Source: Eubacteriales bacterium (lineage in GTDB: Bacteria; Bacillota; Clostridia; Lachnospirales; Lachnospiraceae). Taken from it: a DNA stretch of 48,496 nt. Every line of letters starts with the position of its first letter. The first letter of the stretch is position 1. The notes beneath the pieces are model-generated. The model was not told the DNA's origin and made no database searches. It worked only from the letters and a program-made list of their open reading frames with translations. The stretch is taken from assembly GCA_030524545.1 (NCBI GenBank), contig JAUNGM010000031.1, forward strand, positions 1 to 48,496, in the 5' to 3' direction. The translations under genes and the position numbers were made by a program. Shown here in pieces: positions 24,514 through 34,133 of the stretch.

Positions 24514-24715
24514 ACTAATACCCTCCGTATCTTTTTCTTGTGGCTTTACAGAAGCCATGCGGCGTGATTCCGCTTCGCCCAATCACGCTTAGGCATACGT
24601 CTGTCAGATACAGATGCTTATGTGTAAACCCGACACATCTGCCTTTGATATCTGCTGCATGGCTTAAGTGTAAGCAAATCAAGGCTGCGGCACTTGCGTA
24701 CCACAACCTTCATTT
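24514..24715 (-). other. Multi-stem structured spacer between secY and adk
   Basis: On the minus strand, right after secY, a 12-bp hairpin (24681-24710, AAGGTTGTGGTA with TGCCGCAGCCTT, some G-U pairs) is followed by a second domain closed by AAGCCATGC/GCATGGCTT (24665-24657 with 24560-24552). Inside it are ATGTGT/ACACAT with a 7-base loop, CAGATA/TATCTG around it, and an 8-bp GCGTGATT/AATCACGC arm (24562-24588). No ORF or known riboswitch is recognised. It could be a regulatory leader of adk-map-infA or a mobile hairpin element. Confidence 0.6.
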
Positions 24716-26032
24716 TTAATTGTTCAAGAAGCCCTTATAATTGCGGACAAGCATCTGGGATTCAATCTGTTTCACAGTCTCAAGAATAACACCAACAACA
24801 ATGATGATGGAAGTCCCGCCGAAGGAAACATTTGCCCCAAATACTCCGTTAAAGAAAAACGGAATAACAGCCACAATAATCAGCCCTATTACACCTATAA
24901 ATATAATATAATTTAAGATTTTCGTCAAATAGTCTGACGTAGGTTTTCCCGGACGGATACCAGGAATGAAACCACCCTGCTTCTTAATATTGTCCGCAAC
25001 CTCCAATGGATTGAAAGTGATGGATGTATAGAAATAAGCAAAGAAAATACATAATACAATGTAAAGTAATAATCCCCAGGAATACTTGAGCTGAGAAGGA
25101 TTGCACCAGTTATTGGAGCTTAATCCTCTTAAAATTTCGCTTCCGATGCCTGTTCCGTTGGCCTTGCCTGCAAACTGGGCAATGATACCCGGGAATGACA
25201 TAATAGAAGATGCGAAAATAATCGGAATAACGCCTGCTGTATTGACTTTTAATGGAATATTGGTGCTCTGGCCGCCCATCAGCTTTCTTCCCACCATCTT
25301 CTTGGAATACTGTACCGGAATTCTTCTCTCGGCACCGTTCAGGATCAATACAAACACAACAACCACAAGCATGATAGCTACAATGATCAGTGCTGCCAGC
25401 ATGCCTTTTGCAATCGTTTTATTCTTTACAAAGTTCTCATACAATAAGCCCAGATCACTTGGAATTCTGGAAACAATATTTACGCAGAGAACAATAGAAA
25501 TACCATTTCCAATGCCCTTTTCCGTAATGCGTTCACCAATCCACATCAGCATCGCAGAACCGGCTGTTAAACAAGCCACTACTACAATTCCTTTTCCGAA
25601 GTTCATATTCGGAATGACTCTGCTGCGGCTGAATCCAATTGTCATTGCTGTAGACTCGAACAAAGCAAGACCAACCGTTACATAACGGGTGATCGCTGTA
25701 AGCTTCTTTCTTCCCTCTTCGCCATCTCTCTGCATCTCTTCCAGAGCCGGAATTGCAATGGTAAGAAGCTGAATGATAATGGAAGAAGTAATGTATGGAG
25801 TGATATTCAACGCAAAAATAGACATGCTTTCAAAGGAACCACCGGTAAACGCATCAAAGAAATTAAATGCGTCACCGGTATTGCTCTGAAACCACTCTTT
25901 AAAAACGTCACTGTCCACTCCCGGAATCGGAAGCTGGGAACCAATACGGATGACCAGGATCATCCAAAGTACATAGAGAAGCTTGCGGCGCATCTCTTTT
26001 ACTCTAAAAACATTTTTAAGAGTTTCAAACAT
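24716..26032 (-). CDS. secY: Preprotein translocase subunit SecY
   Basis: A 438-aa inner-membrane channel subunit with ten predicted membrane segments. Hallmarks include ILVIRIGSQLPIPGVD near the N-terminus, the plug-associated SIFALNITPYITSSIIIQLL, VILNGAERRIPVQYSKK in the long cytosolic loop, and PGIRPGKPTSDYL in the C-terminal loop. Its ATG overlaps the rplO stop by one base (TAATG), implying translational coupling. Confidence 0.98.
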   Translation of the reverse strand: MFETLKNVFRVKEMRRKLLYVLWMILVIRIGSQLPIPGVDSDVFKEWFQSNTGDAFNFFDAFTGGSFESMSIFALNITPYITSSIIIQLLTIAIPALEEMQRDGEEGRKKLTAITRYVTVGLALFESTAMTIGFSRSRVIPNMNFGKGIVVVACLTAGSAMLMWIGERITEKGIGNGISIVLCVNIVSRIPSDLGLLYENFVKNKTIAKGMLAALIIVAIMLVVVVFVLILNGAERRIPVQYSKKMVGRKLMGGQSTNIPLKVNTAGVIPIIFASSIMSFPGIIAQFAGKANGTGIGSEILRGLSSNNWCNPSQLKYSWGLLLYIVLCIFFAYFYTSITFNPLEVADNIKKQGGFIPGIRPGKPTSDYLTKILNYIIFIGVIGLIIVAVIPFFFNGVFGANVSFGGTSIIIVVGVILETVKQIESQMLVRNYKGFLNN

Positions 26033-26472
26033 TAAATCACCTCTACTGTACCACCTGCAGCTTCGATTTTGGCTTTAGCGGTCTCGCTGACAGCGTTTAC
26101 TTTAACATTCAGTTTCTTGGTAAGTTCACCGTTTCCAAGAATTTTAACGCCGTCACCAGCTTTGGAAATTGCGCGACTCTCCAGTAAGCTTTCAACAGTA
26201 ACTTCTGCACCGTCTTCAAAACGATTCAGAACATCAACATTGATTGCAATGATTTCTTTGGAGTTTCTGTTTGTGAAACCTCTCTTAGGAAGACGTCTGT
26301 ATAAAGGCATCTGTCCACCTTCGAATCCCGGTTTCTTGTGTCCGGAACGAGCTAACTGTCCTTTGTGTCCTTTACCGGCTGTCTTGCCGTTTCCTGAACC
26401 ATGTCCGCGGCCTCTTCTGAAATTATCGCTGTGCTTAGAACCTTCTGCTGGTCTTAAGTTTGATAAATCCAT
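26032..26472 (-). CDS. rplO: 50S ribosomal protein L15
   Basis: A 146-aa late-assembly 50S protein. [20 protein letters not shown] is followed by the glycine/lysine-rich extended region [22 protein letters not shown], which threads into 23S rRNA, and by the globular C-terminal domain. ATG 26472 follows GGAGG by 8 bases; an upstream in-frame GTG lies inside that site. Confidence 0.97.
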   Translation of the reverse strand: MDLSNLRPAEGSKHSDNFRRGRGHGSGNGKTAGKGHKGQLARSGHKKPGFEGGQMPLYRRLPKRGFTNRNSKEIIAINVDVLNRFEDGAEVTVESLLESRAISKAGDGVKILGNGELTKKLNVKVNAVSETAKAKIEAAGGTVEVI

Positions 26473-26538
26473 GTTTGGCACCTCCTTTAATTATTCAATC
26501 TCGATTAACTTTGTTTTTTAGGTAGAAGAAGGCGTAAC

Positions 26539-26721
26539 TTACGCTTCTTCTACTTTTACCAGGTGCTGTACCTGCTGAATCATACCTCTGGTTGCCGCAT
26601 TATCCGGCATTTCAACTGTTTTGTGCATTTTGGTAAGTCCCATAGCTACAACAGTCTTTTTGTGTTTCGGAACTGCGCCAATCGGAGATTTTACTAATGT
26701 AACTTTTAATGTACCTGCCAT
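26539..26721 (-). CDS. rpmD: 50S ribosomal protein L30
   Basis: A 60-aa protein with the standard short bacterial L30 fold: VTLVKSPIGAVPKHKKTVVAMGLTK near the N-terminus and the conserved final helix MIQQVQHLVKVEEA. It lies 14 bp after rpsE and 66 bp before rplO. Confidence 0.96.
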   Translation of the reverse strand: MAGTLKVTLVKSPIGAVPKHKKTVVAMGLTKMHKTVEMPDNAATRGMIQQVQHLVKVEEA

Positions 26722-26735
26722 TTTTATTCTCCTCC

Positions 26736-27245
26736 TTACGCCAGAATCTCATCAACAGATTTTCCGCGAAGCTTTGCAACTTCTTCCGGAGTTTTTAACT
26801 GACTTAAACCTTCGATGGTTGCCAGAACTACGTTCTGTTTGTTTCTGGATCCCATACATTTGGTACGGATGTTCTTGATACCTGCAAGTTCGATTACGGC
26901 ACGGGCCGGACCTCCGGCGATAACACCGGTACCTTCCGGAGCTCTCTTCAGAAGCATTTCTGCGCTTCCGAATTTGCCTACGAAGTCATGAGTAATAGAA
27001 CCATTCTCATCTCTTGCTACGGTAACTAATTTCTTCATTGCGTCCTCTTTTCCTTTGCGGATTGCTTCAGGAATTTCGGCTGCTTTACCTAAACCTGCAC
27101 CAACGTGTCCGTTGCCGTCACCTACAACAACTAAAGCTGTGAAACGGAAGTTACGACCACCTTTAACAACCTTGGTAACACGCTTGATTGATACTACTTT
27201 ATCTTCTAATTCTAACTGACTAGCATCAATAAGATTACGTTTCAT
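26736..27245 (-). CDS. rpsE: 30S ribosomal protein S5
   Basis: A 169-aa protein at the mRNA entry region involved in decoding accuracy. The N-terminal double-stranded-RNA-binding-like domain has [26 protein letters not shown], the loop where spectinomycin-resistance changes fall. The C-terminal domain follows, with [20 protein letters not shown]. Length and order are normal. Confidence 0.97.
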   Translation of the reverse strand: MKRNLIDASQLELEDKVVSIKRVTKVVKGGRNFRFTALVVVGDGNGHVGAGLGKAAEIPEAIRKGKEDAMKKLVTVARDENGSITHDFVGKFGSAEMLLKRAPEGTGVIAGGPARAVIELAGIKNIRTKCMGSRNKQNVVLATIEGLSQLKTPEEVAKLRGKSVDEILA

Positions 27246-27263
27246 GTGTTCTGCTCCTCCCTT

Positions 27264-27632
27264 TTAGAATTTCAGTCCAGCTTCTCTTGCTGCGTCTGCC
27301 AGTGCTTTGACTTTTCCGTGGTAGATATAACCGCCTCTGTCAAATACAACCTGCTCAATGCCTGCTTCGAGCGCTTTTTTGCCGATTACTGTTCCCAGAT
27401 ATGCTGCTGCAGCAACATCATCGGTGTTTGTAAGTTCAGCCTTTACATCTTTCTGAAGAGTAGAAGCTGATACTAAAGTCTTGCCTTCGCTGTCATCAAT
27501 GATCTGTGCATACATATGCTTATTGGAACGGAATACAGCCAAACGAGGAGCTGCAGCAGTTCCGTTTAAATGATGACGTAATCTTCTATGCTTTTTCTGA
27601 CGAATTTCCGCCCTGGATGCTTTCTTAATCAT
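27264..27632 (-). CDS. rplR: 50S ribosomal protein L18
   Basis: A 122-aa 5S rRNA-binding protein of the central protuberance. A basic N-terminal tail ([22 protein letters not shown]) is followed by the core [18 protein letters not shown] and the terminal [26 protein letters not shown]. It is 17 bp from rplF and 18 bp from rpsE. Confidence 0.97.
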   Translation of the reverse strand: MIKKASRAEIRQKKHRRLRHHLNGTAAAPRLAVFRSNKHMYAQIIDDSEGKTLVSASTLQKDVKAELTNTDDVAAAAYLGTVIGKKALEAGIEQVVFDRGGYIYHGKVKALADAAREAGLKF

Positions 27633-27649
27633 TTTCTCACTCTCCTTAT

Positions 27650-28189
27650 TTATTTCTTACCAGTCTTACCAACTTTGCGTCTGATTACTTCATCAGCATA
27701 CTTGATACCTTTGCCCTTATATGGCTCAGGTCTTCTCTTATCTCTGATTTCAGCCGCATACTGGCCAACTTTTTCTTTGCTGATACCGGAAATGATAATC
27801 TTGTTTCCGTCTACTTTGGATTCCAGACCTTCCGGATCTTCCATTTCTACCGGGTGAGAATATCCAAGGGAAAGAACGAGCTTCTTGCCCTGCTTAGCTG
27901 CTTTATAACCTACACCGTTAACTTCGAGGGTCTTTGTATAGCCTTCGTTTACACCAACAACCATGTTGTGGATGAGGCTTCTTGTTAAGCCGTGTAAAGA
28001 TTTCATTTTCTTTAAGTCGTTTGGTCTTGCAACTACTACATGACCATCTTCAACTTTGATATCCATTTCTGTCGGAAGCGCTCTTTCAAGTGTTCCTTTT
28101 GGTCCTTTTACGGTTACCACGTTTCCTTCAGCGACTTTTACTTCTACGCCTGCAGGAATTACTACTGGCAGTCTACCGATACGAGACAT
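27650..28189 (-). CDS. rplF: 50S ribosomal protein L6
   Basis: A 179-aa protein near the sarcin-ricin loop and stalk base, with two similar domains. The start [17 protein letters not shown] and the C-terminal [13 protein letters not shown]-type motif (here [21 protein letters not shown]) are canonical. ATG 28189 is preferred because GGAGG lies 6 bases upstream; the frame extends 40 codons further, but the extra part has no family match. Confidence 0.96.
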   Translation of the reverse strand: MSRIGRLPVVIPAGVEVKVAEGNVVTVKGPKGTLERALPTEMDIKVEDGHVVVARPNDLKKMKSLHGLTRSLIHNMVVGVNEGYTKTLEVNGVGYKAAKQGKKLVLSLGYSHPVEMEDPEGLESKVDGNKIIISGISKEKVGQYAAEIRDKRRPEPYKGKGIKYADEVIRRKVGKTGKK

Positions 28190-28216
28190 ATGTTTGTCCT
28201 CCTTACTTAAATTGTC

Positions 28217-28237
28217 GGAGAGGGAACATCCCTCTCT
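28217..28237 (-). other. Hairpin in the rpsH-rplF spacer
   Basis: GAGAGGGA (28218-28225) and TCCCTCTC (28229-28236) form a perfect 8-bp stem with a 3-base loop in a spacer of 137 bp. No U-run follows on the minus strand, so it is unlikely to terminate. It may affect mRNA stability or rplF translation. Confidence 0.6.
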
Positions 28238-28326
28238 GTTTTCAGTTGATAATCTATATGAAAACCCCTGCTTTATCAAGGTATTCTCAACTTTATCAGC
28301 ATCCCTCAACTAAACTCGGGCTGTGC

Positions 28327-28728
28327 CTACCAAACGAATGCCAATACTTCGCCGCCAACCTGAAGCTTACGAGCTTCTTTGTCAGTGATCACACCTTTGT
28401 TGGTGGAAAGAATTGCGATTCCAAGGCCGCCAAGTACCTTCGGCAGCTCATCCTTGCCTGCGTATACACGAAGACCAGGTTTGGAGATTCTCTTCAGTCC
28501 GGTGATGATCTTATCGTTCTTGGTCTCACCGTATTTCAGTGTGATGTGGATGGTCTTGATCACACCATCTTCAATTAAATCGTATTTTGCAATATATCCT
28601 TCGTCAACCAGGATGTTTGCGATAGCAATTTTCATTTTAGATGCCGGAACATCTACAGTGTCGTGTTTTGCAGTATTTGCATTACGGATTCTTGTAAGCA
28701 TATCTGCAATCGGATCGCTCATTGTCAT
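28327..28728 (-). CDS. rpsH: 30S ribosomal protein S8
   Basis: A 133-aa primary 16S rRNA-binding protein of the central domain. [21 protein letters not shown] and the C-terminal [34 protein letters not shown] are conserved. There are two start codons, three codons apart (MTMSD); the first has GGAGG at the better distance. It is flanked on both sides by long hairpin-bearing spacers. Confidence 0.97.
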   Translation of the reverse strand: MTMSDPIADMLTRIRNANTAKHDTVDVPASKMKIAIANILVDEGYIAKYDLIEDGVIKTIHITLKYGETKNDKIITGLKRISKPGLRVYAGKDELPKVLGGLGIAILSTNKGVITDKEARKLQVGGEVLAFVW

Positions 28729-28763
28729 GTTAGTTTCCTCCTCTTCGGCCGATGTTTTCTGGC

Positions 28764-28786
28764 CATAATGGTATCCCCTCGGGGAT
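28764..28786. repeat. Direct repeat beside rpsN, copy A
   Basis: CATAATGGTATCCC (28764-28777), with a following ATCCC/GGGAT mini-hairpin, matches CATAACGGTATCCC at 29159-29172 in 13 of 14 bases. The two copies are in the same orientation and bracket rpsN. Confidence 0.55.
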
Positions 28787-28823
28787 TTCCTGTTTAATCA
28801 GACTTTACATGTCATAAATGTGT

Positions 28824-28867
28824 TAAATTCGCGCTACGCCTGACGGCTTGCGCTCATTAAGTGTTCA
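28824..28867. repeat. Short dispersed repeat, copy 2 (between rpsN and rpsH)
   Basis: TAAATTCGC at 28824 and TGCGCTCATTAAGTGTTCA ending at 28867 match the repeat at 6847-6876, with 17 additional bases between. It ends 4 bases before the rpsN stop codon. No ORF is present. Confidence 0.6.
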
Positions 28868-28870
28868 ATG

Positions 28871-29056
28871 TCACCAGGAAGCTTTTTTCACACCCGGGAT
28901 CTGGCCTTTGTAAGCTAATTCACGGAAGCAGATTCTGCAGATTCCGTATTTTCTTAAATAAGCATGTGGACGGCCACAAATTCTGCAGCGGCTGTATTCT
29001 CTTGTGGAGAATTTCTGTTTGCGCTGCTGTTTGATTTTCATTGCTGTTTTAGCCAT
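28871..29056 (-). CDS. rpsN: 30S ribosomal protein S14, zinc-binding type
   Basis: A 61-aa short S14. All four zinc ligands are present (Cys24, Cys27, Cys40, Cys43 in CRICGRPH and CRICFREL), so it is the zinc-dependent form rather than the 89-aa zinc-free paralogue. GGAGG precedes the ATG. The gene sits in an unusually wide gap, with 128 bp upstream and 142 bp downstream, bracketed by a direct repeat, a strong hairpin and a dispersed repeat. Confidence 0.97.
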   Translation of the reverse strand: MAKTAMKIKQQRKQKFSTREYSRCRICGRPHAYLRKYGICRICFRELAYKGQIPGVKKASW

Positions 29057-29135
29057 GAAACGTTCCTCCTATCATCTTTCACAACTCCAGCATAGCTGGC
29101 TGTTATAACGACCTCCTCTGGGATATCCGGTTTCC

Positions 29136-29184
29136 TGACCACCGGCTTCTGCCGGGGTCATAACGGTATCCCTTCACAGGGATA
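29136..29184 (-). other. Hairpins and direct repeat copy B between rplE and rpsN
   Basis: TGACCACCGGC (29136-29146) and GCCGGGGTCA (29151-29160) form a 10-bp stem with one bulged A and a 4-base loop. The direct repeat CATAACGGTATCCC follows (29159-29172), with a TATCCC/GGGATA mini-hairpin (29167-29184) touching the rplE stop. No U-run follows. An RNA-processing or stability role is possible. Confidence 0.6.
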
Positions 29185-29724
29185 TTATTTTGCAAACGGC
29201 ATATTGAACTGTGTCAATAACTCACGAGCTTCTTCGTCTGTCTTAGCTGTGGTAACGAAGATGATGTCCATACCTCTTACCTTATCAACTTTGTCATACT
29301 CTACTTCAGGGAAGATCAGCTGCTCTTTGATACCCAGAGCATAGTTTCCTCTGCCGTCAAAAGCGTTCGGATTTACACCGCGGAAGTCACGTACACGAGG
29401 AAGAGCCAGGTTGATCAGACGATCAGCAAACTCATACATTTTTTCTCCTCTTAAGGTAACTTTACATCCGATCGGCATACCCTCTCTGATTTTGAAGTTA
29501 GCGACAGATTTCTTTGCTTTTGTAGCAATTGCTTTCTGTCCAGTGATCAGCTCCATATCTGCGATAGCGGAATCCAGAAGCTTAGCGTTTTCTTTGGCTT
29601 CACCAACACCCATGTTTACAACGATTTTCTCGAGTTTTGGCACTTCCATAACGTTCTTATATCCAAATTTTTTGGTCATGGCATCCATGATCTCATTTTT
29701 GTAAAGATCTTTTAATCTACTCAC
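29185..29724 (-). CDS. rplE: 50S ribosomal protein L5
   Basis: A 179-aa 5S rRNA-binding protein. [33 protein letters not shown]-type N-terminus, [11 protein letters not shown] and the C-terminal [20 protein letters not shown] are conserved. The start is GTG 29724, 9 bases after GGAGG; an upstream TTG is only 3 bases from that site and is less likely. Confidence 0.96.
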   Translation of the reverse strand: MSRLKDLYKNEIMDAMTKKFGYKNVMEVPKLEKIVVNMGVGEAKENAKLLDSAIADMELITGQKAIATKAKKSVANFKIREGMPIGCKVTLRGEKMYEFADRLINLALPRVRDFRGVNPNAFDGRGNYALGIKEQLIFPEVEYDKVDKVRGMDIIFVTTAKTDEEARELLTQFNMPFAK

Positions 29725-29746
29725 TTTCAAATGCCTCCTCTCTCAA

Positions 29747-30052
29747 TTAATCGATAACTTCGCCTGTTGCTTTTGCAACGCGGACTTTCTTGTCTCCATC
29801 CATCTTGAAGCCAACTCTTGTAGCTTTGCCGCCTACAACTAACATTACGTTAGAGATGTGAAGAGGAGCCTCTTTTGTGATGATTCCTCCGTTCTGGTTG
29901 GCTGCTGATGGTTTGCTGTGTTTGGTAACCATGTTTACATTCTCAACGATTACAGTATTGTCTTTTACGGCAAGAACCTTGCCTTCTTTGCCTTTATCTT
30001 TACCAGCGATTACTTTTACAGTGTCGCCTTTTTTAATCTTCATAGCTGACAT
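29747..30052 (-). CDS. rplX: 50S ribosomal protein L24
   Basis: A 101-aa early assembly initiator of the 50S subunit. The KOW motif is seen in [29 protein letters not shown] lies 7 bases before ATG 30052; a second ATG three codons later is possible. It lies 11 bp after rplN and 22 bp before rplE. Confidence 0.96.
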   Translation of the reverse strand: MSAMKIKKGDTVKVIAGKDKGKEGKVLAVKDNTVIVENVNMVTKHSKPSAANQNGGIITKEAPLHISNVMLVVGGKATRVGFKMDGDKKVRVAKATGEVID

Positions 30053-30063
30053 TAGGCACCCTC

Positions 30064-30432
30064 CTATAATACTTCCGGAGCTAAGGAAACGATCTTCATG
30101 AATTTCTTTTCACGAAGCTCTCTGGCAACTGGTCCAAAGATACGGGTTCCTCTCGGAGTTAAGTCGTCTTTAATGATTACTGCAGCGTTTTCATCGAAGC
30201 GGATATAAGATCCGTCTTTACGATGAGCGCCTTTTCTTGTACGAACAACAACGGCCTTTACTACATCACCTTTTTTAACAACGCCGCCTGGTGTTGCATC
30301 TTTGACAGTAGCAATGATAGTGTCGCCGATATTTGCATATCTTCTTGTAGAGCCGCCCATAACACGAATACAAAGGATTTCTTTTGCACCAGTGTTGTCG
30401 GCAACTTTCAGTCTAGTTTCCTGCTGAATCAT
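30064..30432 (-). CDS. rplN: 50S ribosomal protein L14
   Basis: A 122-aa protein at the subunit interface and the known docking site for silencing factor Rsf[25 protein letters not shown] and [21 protein letters not shown] are conserved to the family. Length is exactly typical. Confidence 0.98.
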   Translation of the reverse strand: MIQQETRLKVADNTGAKEILCIRVMGGSTRRYANIGDTIIATVKDATPGGVVKKGDVVKAVVVRTRKGAHRKDGSYIRFDENAAVIIKDDLTPRGTRIFGPVARELREKKFMKIVSLAPEVL

Positions 30433-30445
30433 ACTGGTTTCCTCC

Positions 30446-30700
30446 TTATTTCACTTTCTCTACAATCTCAACAAGTCTCCATCTCTTGTCCTTGGACAGC
30501 GGTCTTGTCTCCATAACTTTTACGGTATCACCGATATTGCACTCATTCTGTTCGTCATGAGCTTTTAATTTATATGTTCTCTTCACGATTTTTTTGTAAA
30601 GAGGATGTTTTACATGGTCTTCAATTGCAACGACGATGGTCTTGTCCATCTTATTGCTGACAACCTTGCCCACACGGGTTTTTCTCAGATTTCTTTCCAC
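30446..30700 (-). CDS. rpsQ: 30S ribosomal protein S17
   Basis: An 84-aa OB-fold protein binding the 5' domain of 16S r[25 protein letters not shown] and [19 protein letters not shown] are canonical. It lies 13 bp before rplN and 21 bp after rpmC. Confidence 0.97.
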   Translation of the reverse strand: MERNLRKTRVGKVVSNKMDKTIVVAIEDHVKHPLYKKIVKRTYKLKAHDEQNECNIGDTVKVMETRPLSKDKRWRLVEIVEKVK

Positions 30701-30721
30701 GATTCTGTCCTCCTATATTCA

Positions 30722-30931
30722 CTATTTCGCAGCGTTTGCCTGCTCAGTGATTACTGTCTGGATTCTGGCAATATTTTTACGAACCTCTTTGATTCTGCTT
30801 GTATTGTCTAATTGATTGGTTGCATTCTGAAATCTCAGATTAAAAAGTTCTTTTTTAGCAGCTACTAATTCTTCATTCAATTCTGCAGCTGATTTTGCCT
30901 TTAAATCTTCTACGAATTTATTAATTTTCAC
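30722..30931 (-). CDS. rpmC: 50S ribosomal protein L29
   Basis: A 69-aa two-helix protein near the nascent chain exit ([29 protein letters not shown]). The start is GTG 30931, with GAAGGCGG 8 bases upstream; a further GTG three codons earlier overlaps that site. The gene begins inside the last 11 bp of rplP, so the two are translationally coupled. Confidence 0.95.
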   Translation of the reverse strand: MKINKFVEDLKAKSAAELNEELVAAKKELFNLRFQNATNQLDNTSRIKEVRKNIARIQTVITEQANAAK

Positions 30932-31358
30932 TGTTATCACCGCCTTCTAAGTCTGCACGAGAAACGATTTTACATTTACATGGTAACTTGTGCATAGCAA
31001 GACGTAATGCTTCACGGGCAACTTCATCGGAAACGCCTGCGATTTCGAACATTACACGTCCTGGTTTTACAACTGCTACCCAGTATTCCAGGGTACCTTT
31101 ACCGGAACCCATACGTGTTTCTGCTGGTTTCGCTGTTACTGGTTTATCTGGGAAAATCTTGATCCAAACCTGACCGCCACGTTTAATGTAACGGGTCATA
31201 GCAACACGGGCTGCTTCAATCTGGTTGGATTTGATCCAACACGGTTCGGTAGCTACAAGACCGTACTCACCATAGTTGATTTTGTTGCCTCTTAAGGCTT
31301 TTCCTCTCATGGAGCCACGGAATTGTTTACGACGTTTTACTCTTTTTGGCATTAACAT
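30921..31358 (-). CDS. rplP: 50S ribosomal protein L16
   Basis: A 145-aa protein at the peptidyl-transferase region and tRNA A site. [19 protein letters not shown] and the loop [13 protein letters not shown] are conserved. Its ATG overlaps the rpsC stop by one base (TAATG), and its end overlaps rpmC. Confidence 0.97.
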   Translation of the reverse strand: MLMPKRVKRRKQFRGSMRGKALRGNKINYGEYGLVATEPCWIKSNQIEAARVAMTRYIKRGGQVWIKIFPDKPVTAKPAETRMGSGKGTLEYWVAVVKPGRVMFEIAGVSDEVAREALRLAMHKLPCKCKIVSRADLEGGDNSEN

Positions 31359-32014
31359 TATTTATCGCTCCCTTCCTTAGTTCCTTTTGTTGGAAGTACT
31401 TCACCATTGTAGATCCATGCTTTTACGCCAACCTTGCCGTAAGTGGTATCTGCTTCTGCGAAGCCGTAATCGATGTCTGCACGAAGTGTCTGAAGCGGGA
31501 TGGTACCTTCGCTGTAGAACTCTGTACGAGCCATATCAGCACCGCCAAGACGTCCGGAAACTGCGGTTTTGATTCCCTTAGCGCCGGCTTTCATAGTTCT
31601 CTGCATTGTGGACTTCATAGCACGTCTGAAAGAAATACGGTTCTCCAGCTGAAGAGCGATATTCTCAGCAACAAGCTGTGCATCTCTGTCCGGTCTCTTC
31701 ACTTCTTTGATATCAACGATCAATTTCTTTTCAGTAAATTTCTGTAATTCAGCTTTTACTTTTTCAATCTCAGCGCCGCCTTTACCGATTACGATACCTG
31801 GTTTTGCTGTGTAGATGATGATCTTTACTCTGTCAGATGCTCTTTCGATCTCAATCTTGGAAACACCTGCGCTGTATAATTTCTTTTTCAGAAATGTTCT
31901 GATGTTGTAATCTTCTACCAGGTAGTCTGCAAAATCTGCTTCTGCATACCATCTGGAATCCCAATCTTTGATAACACCGACTCTAAGGCCATGTGGGTTA
32001 ACTTTCTGTCCCAT
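31358..32014 (-). CDS. rpsC: 30S ribosomal protein S3
   Basis: A 218-aa protein at the mRNA entry tunnel. The KH domain (about residues 40-105) has the [15 protein letters not shown] loop, and the C-terminal domain follows with [22 protein letters not shown]. Length is usual. The stop is fused to the rplP start. Confidence 0.98.
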   Translation of the reverse strand: MGQKVNPHGLRVGVIKDWDSRWYAEADFADYLVEDYNIRTFLKKKLYSAGVSKIEIERASDRVKIIIYTAKPGIVIGKGGAEIEKVKAELQKFTEKKLIVDIKEVKRPDRDAQLVAENIALQLENRISFRRAMKSTMQRTMKAGAKGIKTAVSGRLGGADMARTEFYSEGTIPLQTLRADIDYGFAEADTTYGKVGVKAWIYNGEVLPTKGTKEGSDK

Positions 32015-32025
32015 GCTTATCCTCC

Positions 32026-32415
32026 TTATCTTTCATCCAGCACGATGGTGAGATGGCTTGTTCTCTTTTCGATTCTGTAAGCTCTGCCCTGTGCTCTTGG
32101 CTGAATTCTCTTCATTGTAGGTCCTTTGTTTGCATAGCACTCTGCAATGTAGAGGTTATCTGCACTCATACCGTTGTTGTTTTCAGCGTTTGCAATTGCT
32201 GATTCCAGTAATTTCTTAAGCACGCTGGAAGCGTATCTTGGATTGTATGTCAGGATACCAAGTGCTGTCTGCACATCTTTGCCGCGGATTACGTCTAATA
32301 CGTAGCAGGCTTTCTGAACAGAAATTCTTGCATAAGATAATTTTGCAGACGGTCTTGTCTCTCTATTATTCTCATTTCTGGCTCTCTTAATCTGGCTTCT
32401 ATGTCCTTTTGCCAT
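32026..32415 (-). CDS. rplV: 50S ribosomal protein L22
   Basis: A 129-aa protein lining the polypeptide exit tunnel. The core [20 protein letters not shown] and the extended hairpin tip [23 protein letters not shown] are conserved; changes in that hairpin cause macrolide resistance in other species, and none is obvious here. The N-terminus is slightly extended and basic. Confidence 0.97.
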   Translation of the reverse strand: MAKGHRSQIKRARNENNRETRPSAKLSYARISVQKACYVLDVIRGKDVQTALGILTYNPRYASSVLKKLLESAIANAENNNGMSADNLYIAECYANKGPTMKRIQPRAQGRAYRIEKRTSHLTIVLDER

Positions 32416-32495
32416 TTTAAAGTGCCTCCTTTCGTCATATTCAATATCAGGTTAAACTGACCTGCTGCCTTGATAAGACAACAGGCAGTTGTATA

Positions 32496-32780
32496 TTACT
32501 TACGAACGCCGGATTTCTTTTCGTCTTTTCCGTGTCCTCTGTAGGTTCTGGTTGCTACGAATTCACCCAGTTTGTGGCCAACCATATCTTCTGTGATATA
32601 TACCGGCACATGCTTTCTTCCGTCATGAACAGCAATTGTATGTCCAACGAAAGACGGGAAAATTGTAGAACGGCGGGACCAGGTTTTGATTACGGATTTA
32701 TCGTTTGCAGCATTTAATGCATCTACTTTTTTCAGTAAGCTTGCGTCTGCAAAAGGTCCTTTTTTCAGTGAACGAGACAT
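32496..32780 (-). CDS. rpsS: 30S ribosomal protein S19
   Basis: A 94-aa 30S head protein paired with S13. [43 protein letters not shown] and [16 protein letters not shown] are canonical. It lies 15 bp after rplB and 80 bp before rplV. Confidence 0.97.
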   Translation of the reverse strand: MSRSLKKGPFADASLLKKVDALNAANDKSVIKTWSRRSTIFPSFVGHTIAVHDGRKHVPVYITEDMVGHKLGEFVATRTYRGHGKDEKKSGVRK

Positions 32781-32795
32781 GCTTTAACCTCCTTA

Positions 32796-33641
32796 TTATT
32801 TCGATAAAGCTTTTCCATCGCGTCTTCTTACGATGAGCTTGTTGGACTGTTTGTTTTTCTTTCTGGTCTTCAGACCAAGAGCAGGTTTGCCCCATGGTGT
32901 ACACGGACCCGGACGGCCGATACCGGTCTTTCCTTCACCACCACCATGTGGATGGTCATTCGGGTTCATAACAGAACCACGAACAGTAGGTCTGATTCCC
33001 ATGTGACGTTTACGTCCAGCTTTACCGATGTTGATCAGGTTGTGGTCTCCGTTGCCTACTACACCAACAGATGCACGGCAGATGATCGGAACCATTCTCA
33101 TTTCACCAGACGGTAATCTTAAGGTTGCATATTTGCCTTCTTTAGCCATTAACTGAGCGCCGTTTCCAGCGGAACGAACCATCTGTCCGCCCTTTCCGGG
33201 ATGAAGCTCAATATTGTGTACCATGGTACCAACCGGAATCAGTTCTAATGGTAAACAGTTACCAACACGAACTTCTGCTTCCGGTCCGTTCATAACCTTC
33301 TGGCCTACTTTTAAGCCTTCCGGAGCGAGGATGTATGCTTTCTCGCCGTCTGCATAGCAGATCAAAGCGATATTTGCTGTTCTGTTCGGATCGTATTCGA
33401 TTGTTTTAACAGTTGCCGGAACTCCATCTTTTCTTCTCTTGAAGTCGATGATTCTGTATTTTCTTCTGCTGCCGCCTCCGCGGTGTCTTACAGTGATCTT
33501 ACCCTGGTTGTTGCGGCCAGAGTTTTTCTTCAGGGACACAACGAGAGATTTCTCAGGGGTGCTGGTTGTGATTTCAGAAAAATCAGAACCGGTCATGTGT
33601 CTTCTGGAAGGTGTATATGGGTTATAGGTTTTGATTCCCAT
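32796..33641 (-). CDS. rplB: 50S ribosomal protein L2
   Basis: A 281-aa protein essential for subunit association and peptidyl transfer. The N-terminal OB-like domain ([22 protein letters not shown]) and the C-terminal glycine/histidine-rich loop [19 protein letters not shown] are fully conserved. A structured spacer of 192 bp separates it from rplW, wider than anywhere else in the S10 part. Confidence 0.98.
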   Translation of the reverse strand: MGIKTYNPYTPSRRHMTGSDFSEITTSTPEKSLVVSLKKNSGRNNQGKITVRHRGGGSRRKYRIIDFKRRKDGVPATVKTIEYDPNRTANIALICYADGEKAYILAPEGLKVGQKVMNGPEAEVRVGNCLPLELIPVGTMVHNIELHPGKGGQMVRSAGNGAQLMAKEGKYATLRLPSGEMRMVPIICRASVGVVGNGDHNLINIGKAGRKRHMGIRPTVRGSVMNPNDHPHGGGEGKTGIGRPGPCTPWGKPALGLKTRKKNKQSNKLIVRRRDGKALSK

Positions 33642-33833
33642 GATTGTTCTCCTTTCGAATATTATTCATCATGCTTTCCAGCATATAGCCGATAAACAGA
33701 GCGCCGGGGATTCACAAGAAACGGCTCATCGTGCCCGCACGTAAGAGCAGATTCTTAAGAATACTAACAAGCGTGTAACGCTACTGAGGAAGCGATTGCT
33801 TCCGAGACAGGCGCTCGTCATCACTTGCTACCA
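33642..33833 (-). other. Multibranched structured spacer between rplW and rplB
   Basis: GAGCGCC (33699-33705) and GGCGCTC (33810-33816) can close a domain of about 118 bases. It contains CGTG/CACG (33730-33741), the palindrome ATTCTTAAGAAT (33751-33762), AGCGT/ACGCT (33770-33782) and GGAAGC/GCTTCC (33788-33803). Outside it, ATGCT/AGCAT (33671-33684) lies close to the rplB ribosome site. No U-run or ORF is present. It could be a regulatory RNA for rplB and downstream genes; no known family is recognised. Confidence 0.6.
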
Positions 33834-34133
33834 TTAAAGTCCTTCGAAGATCTCAATATCCTTGCTTTCTTCTGTCAGGGCTACGATAGCTTTTTTAGTT
33901 TTAGCAGTTTTTCCAACCACCATGCCGCGGCGTTTTTTCTTACCATCAAGGTTCATGGTATTCACGCTCTTTACTTTTGTTCCTTCGAACATTTTTTCTA
34001 CAGCTTCTTTGATCTGAGCTTTATTTGCTTCCGGATGAACTAAGAAAGTATATTTCTTTTCAGCCATAGCATTCATAGATTTTTCTGTGATGATTGGTTT
34101 CTGGATCACATCATAATACTTAATATCAGCCAT
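33834..34133 (-). CDS. rplW: 50S ribosomal protein L23
   Basis: A 99-aa protein at the exit tunnel that docks trigger factor and [28 protein letters not shown]-type N-terminus and [17 protein letters not shown] are conserved. Its ATG overlaps the rplD stop by one base (TAATG). Confidence 0.97.
   Translation of the reverse strand: MADIKYYDVIQKPIITEKSMNAMAEKKYTFLVHPEANKAQIKEAVEKMFEGTKVKSVNTMNLDGKKKRRGMVVGKTAKTKKAIVALTEESKDIEIFEGL

Noticed and set aside
24515-24706. Small ORF upstream of adk in the secY-adk spacer
   Set aside because: It coincides with the structured RNA region, lacks a ribosome site and has no protein-like pattern.
28773-28786. ATCCC/GGGAT mini-hairpin as terminator after rpsN
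   Set aside because: The stem is only 5 bp, has no U-run, and lies inside an operon that must continue into rpsH.
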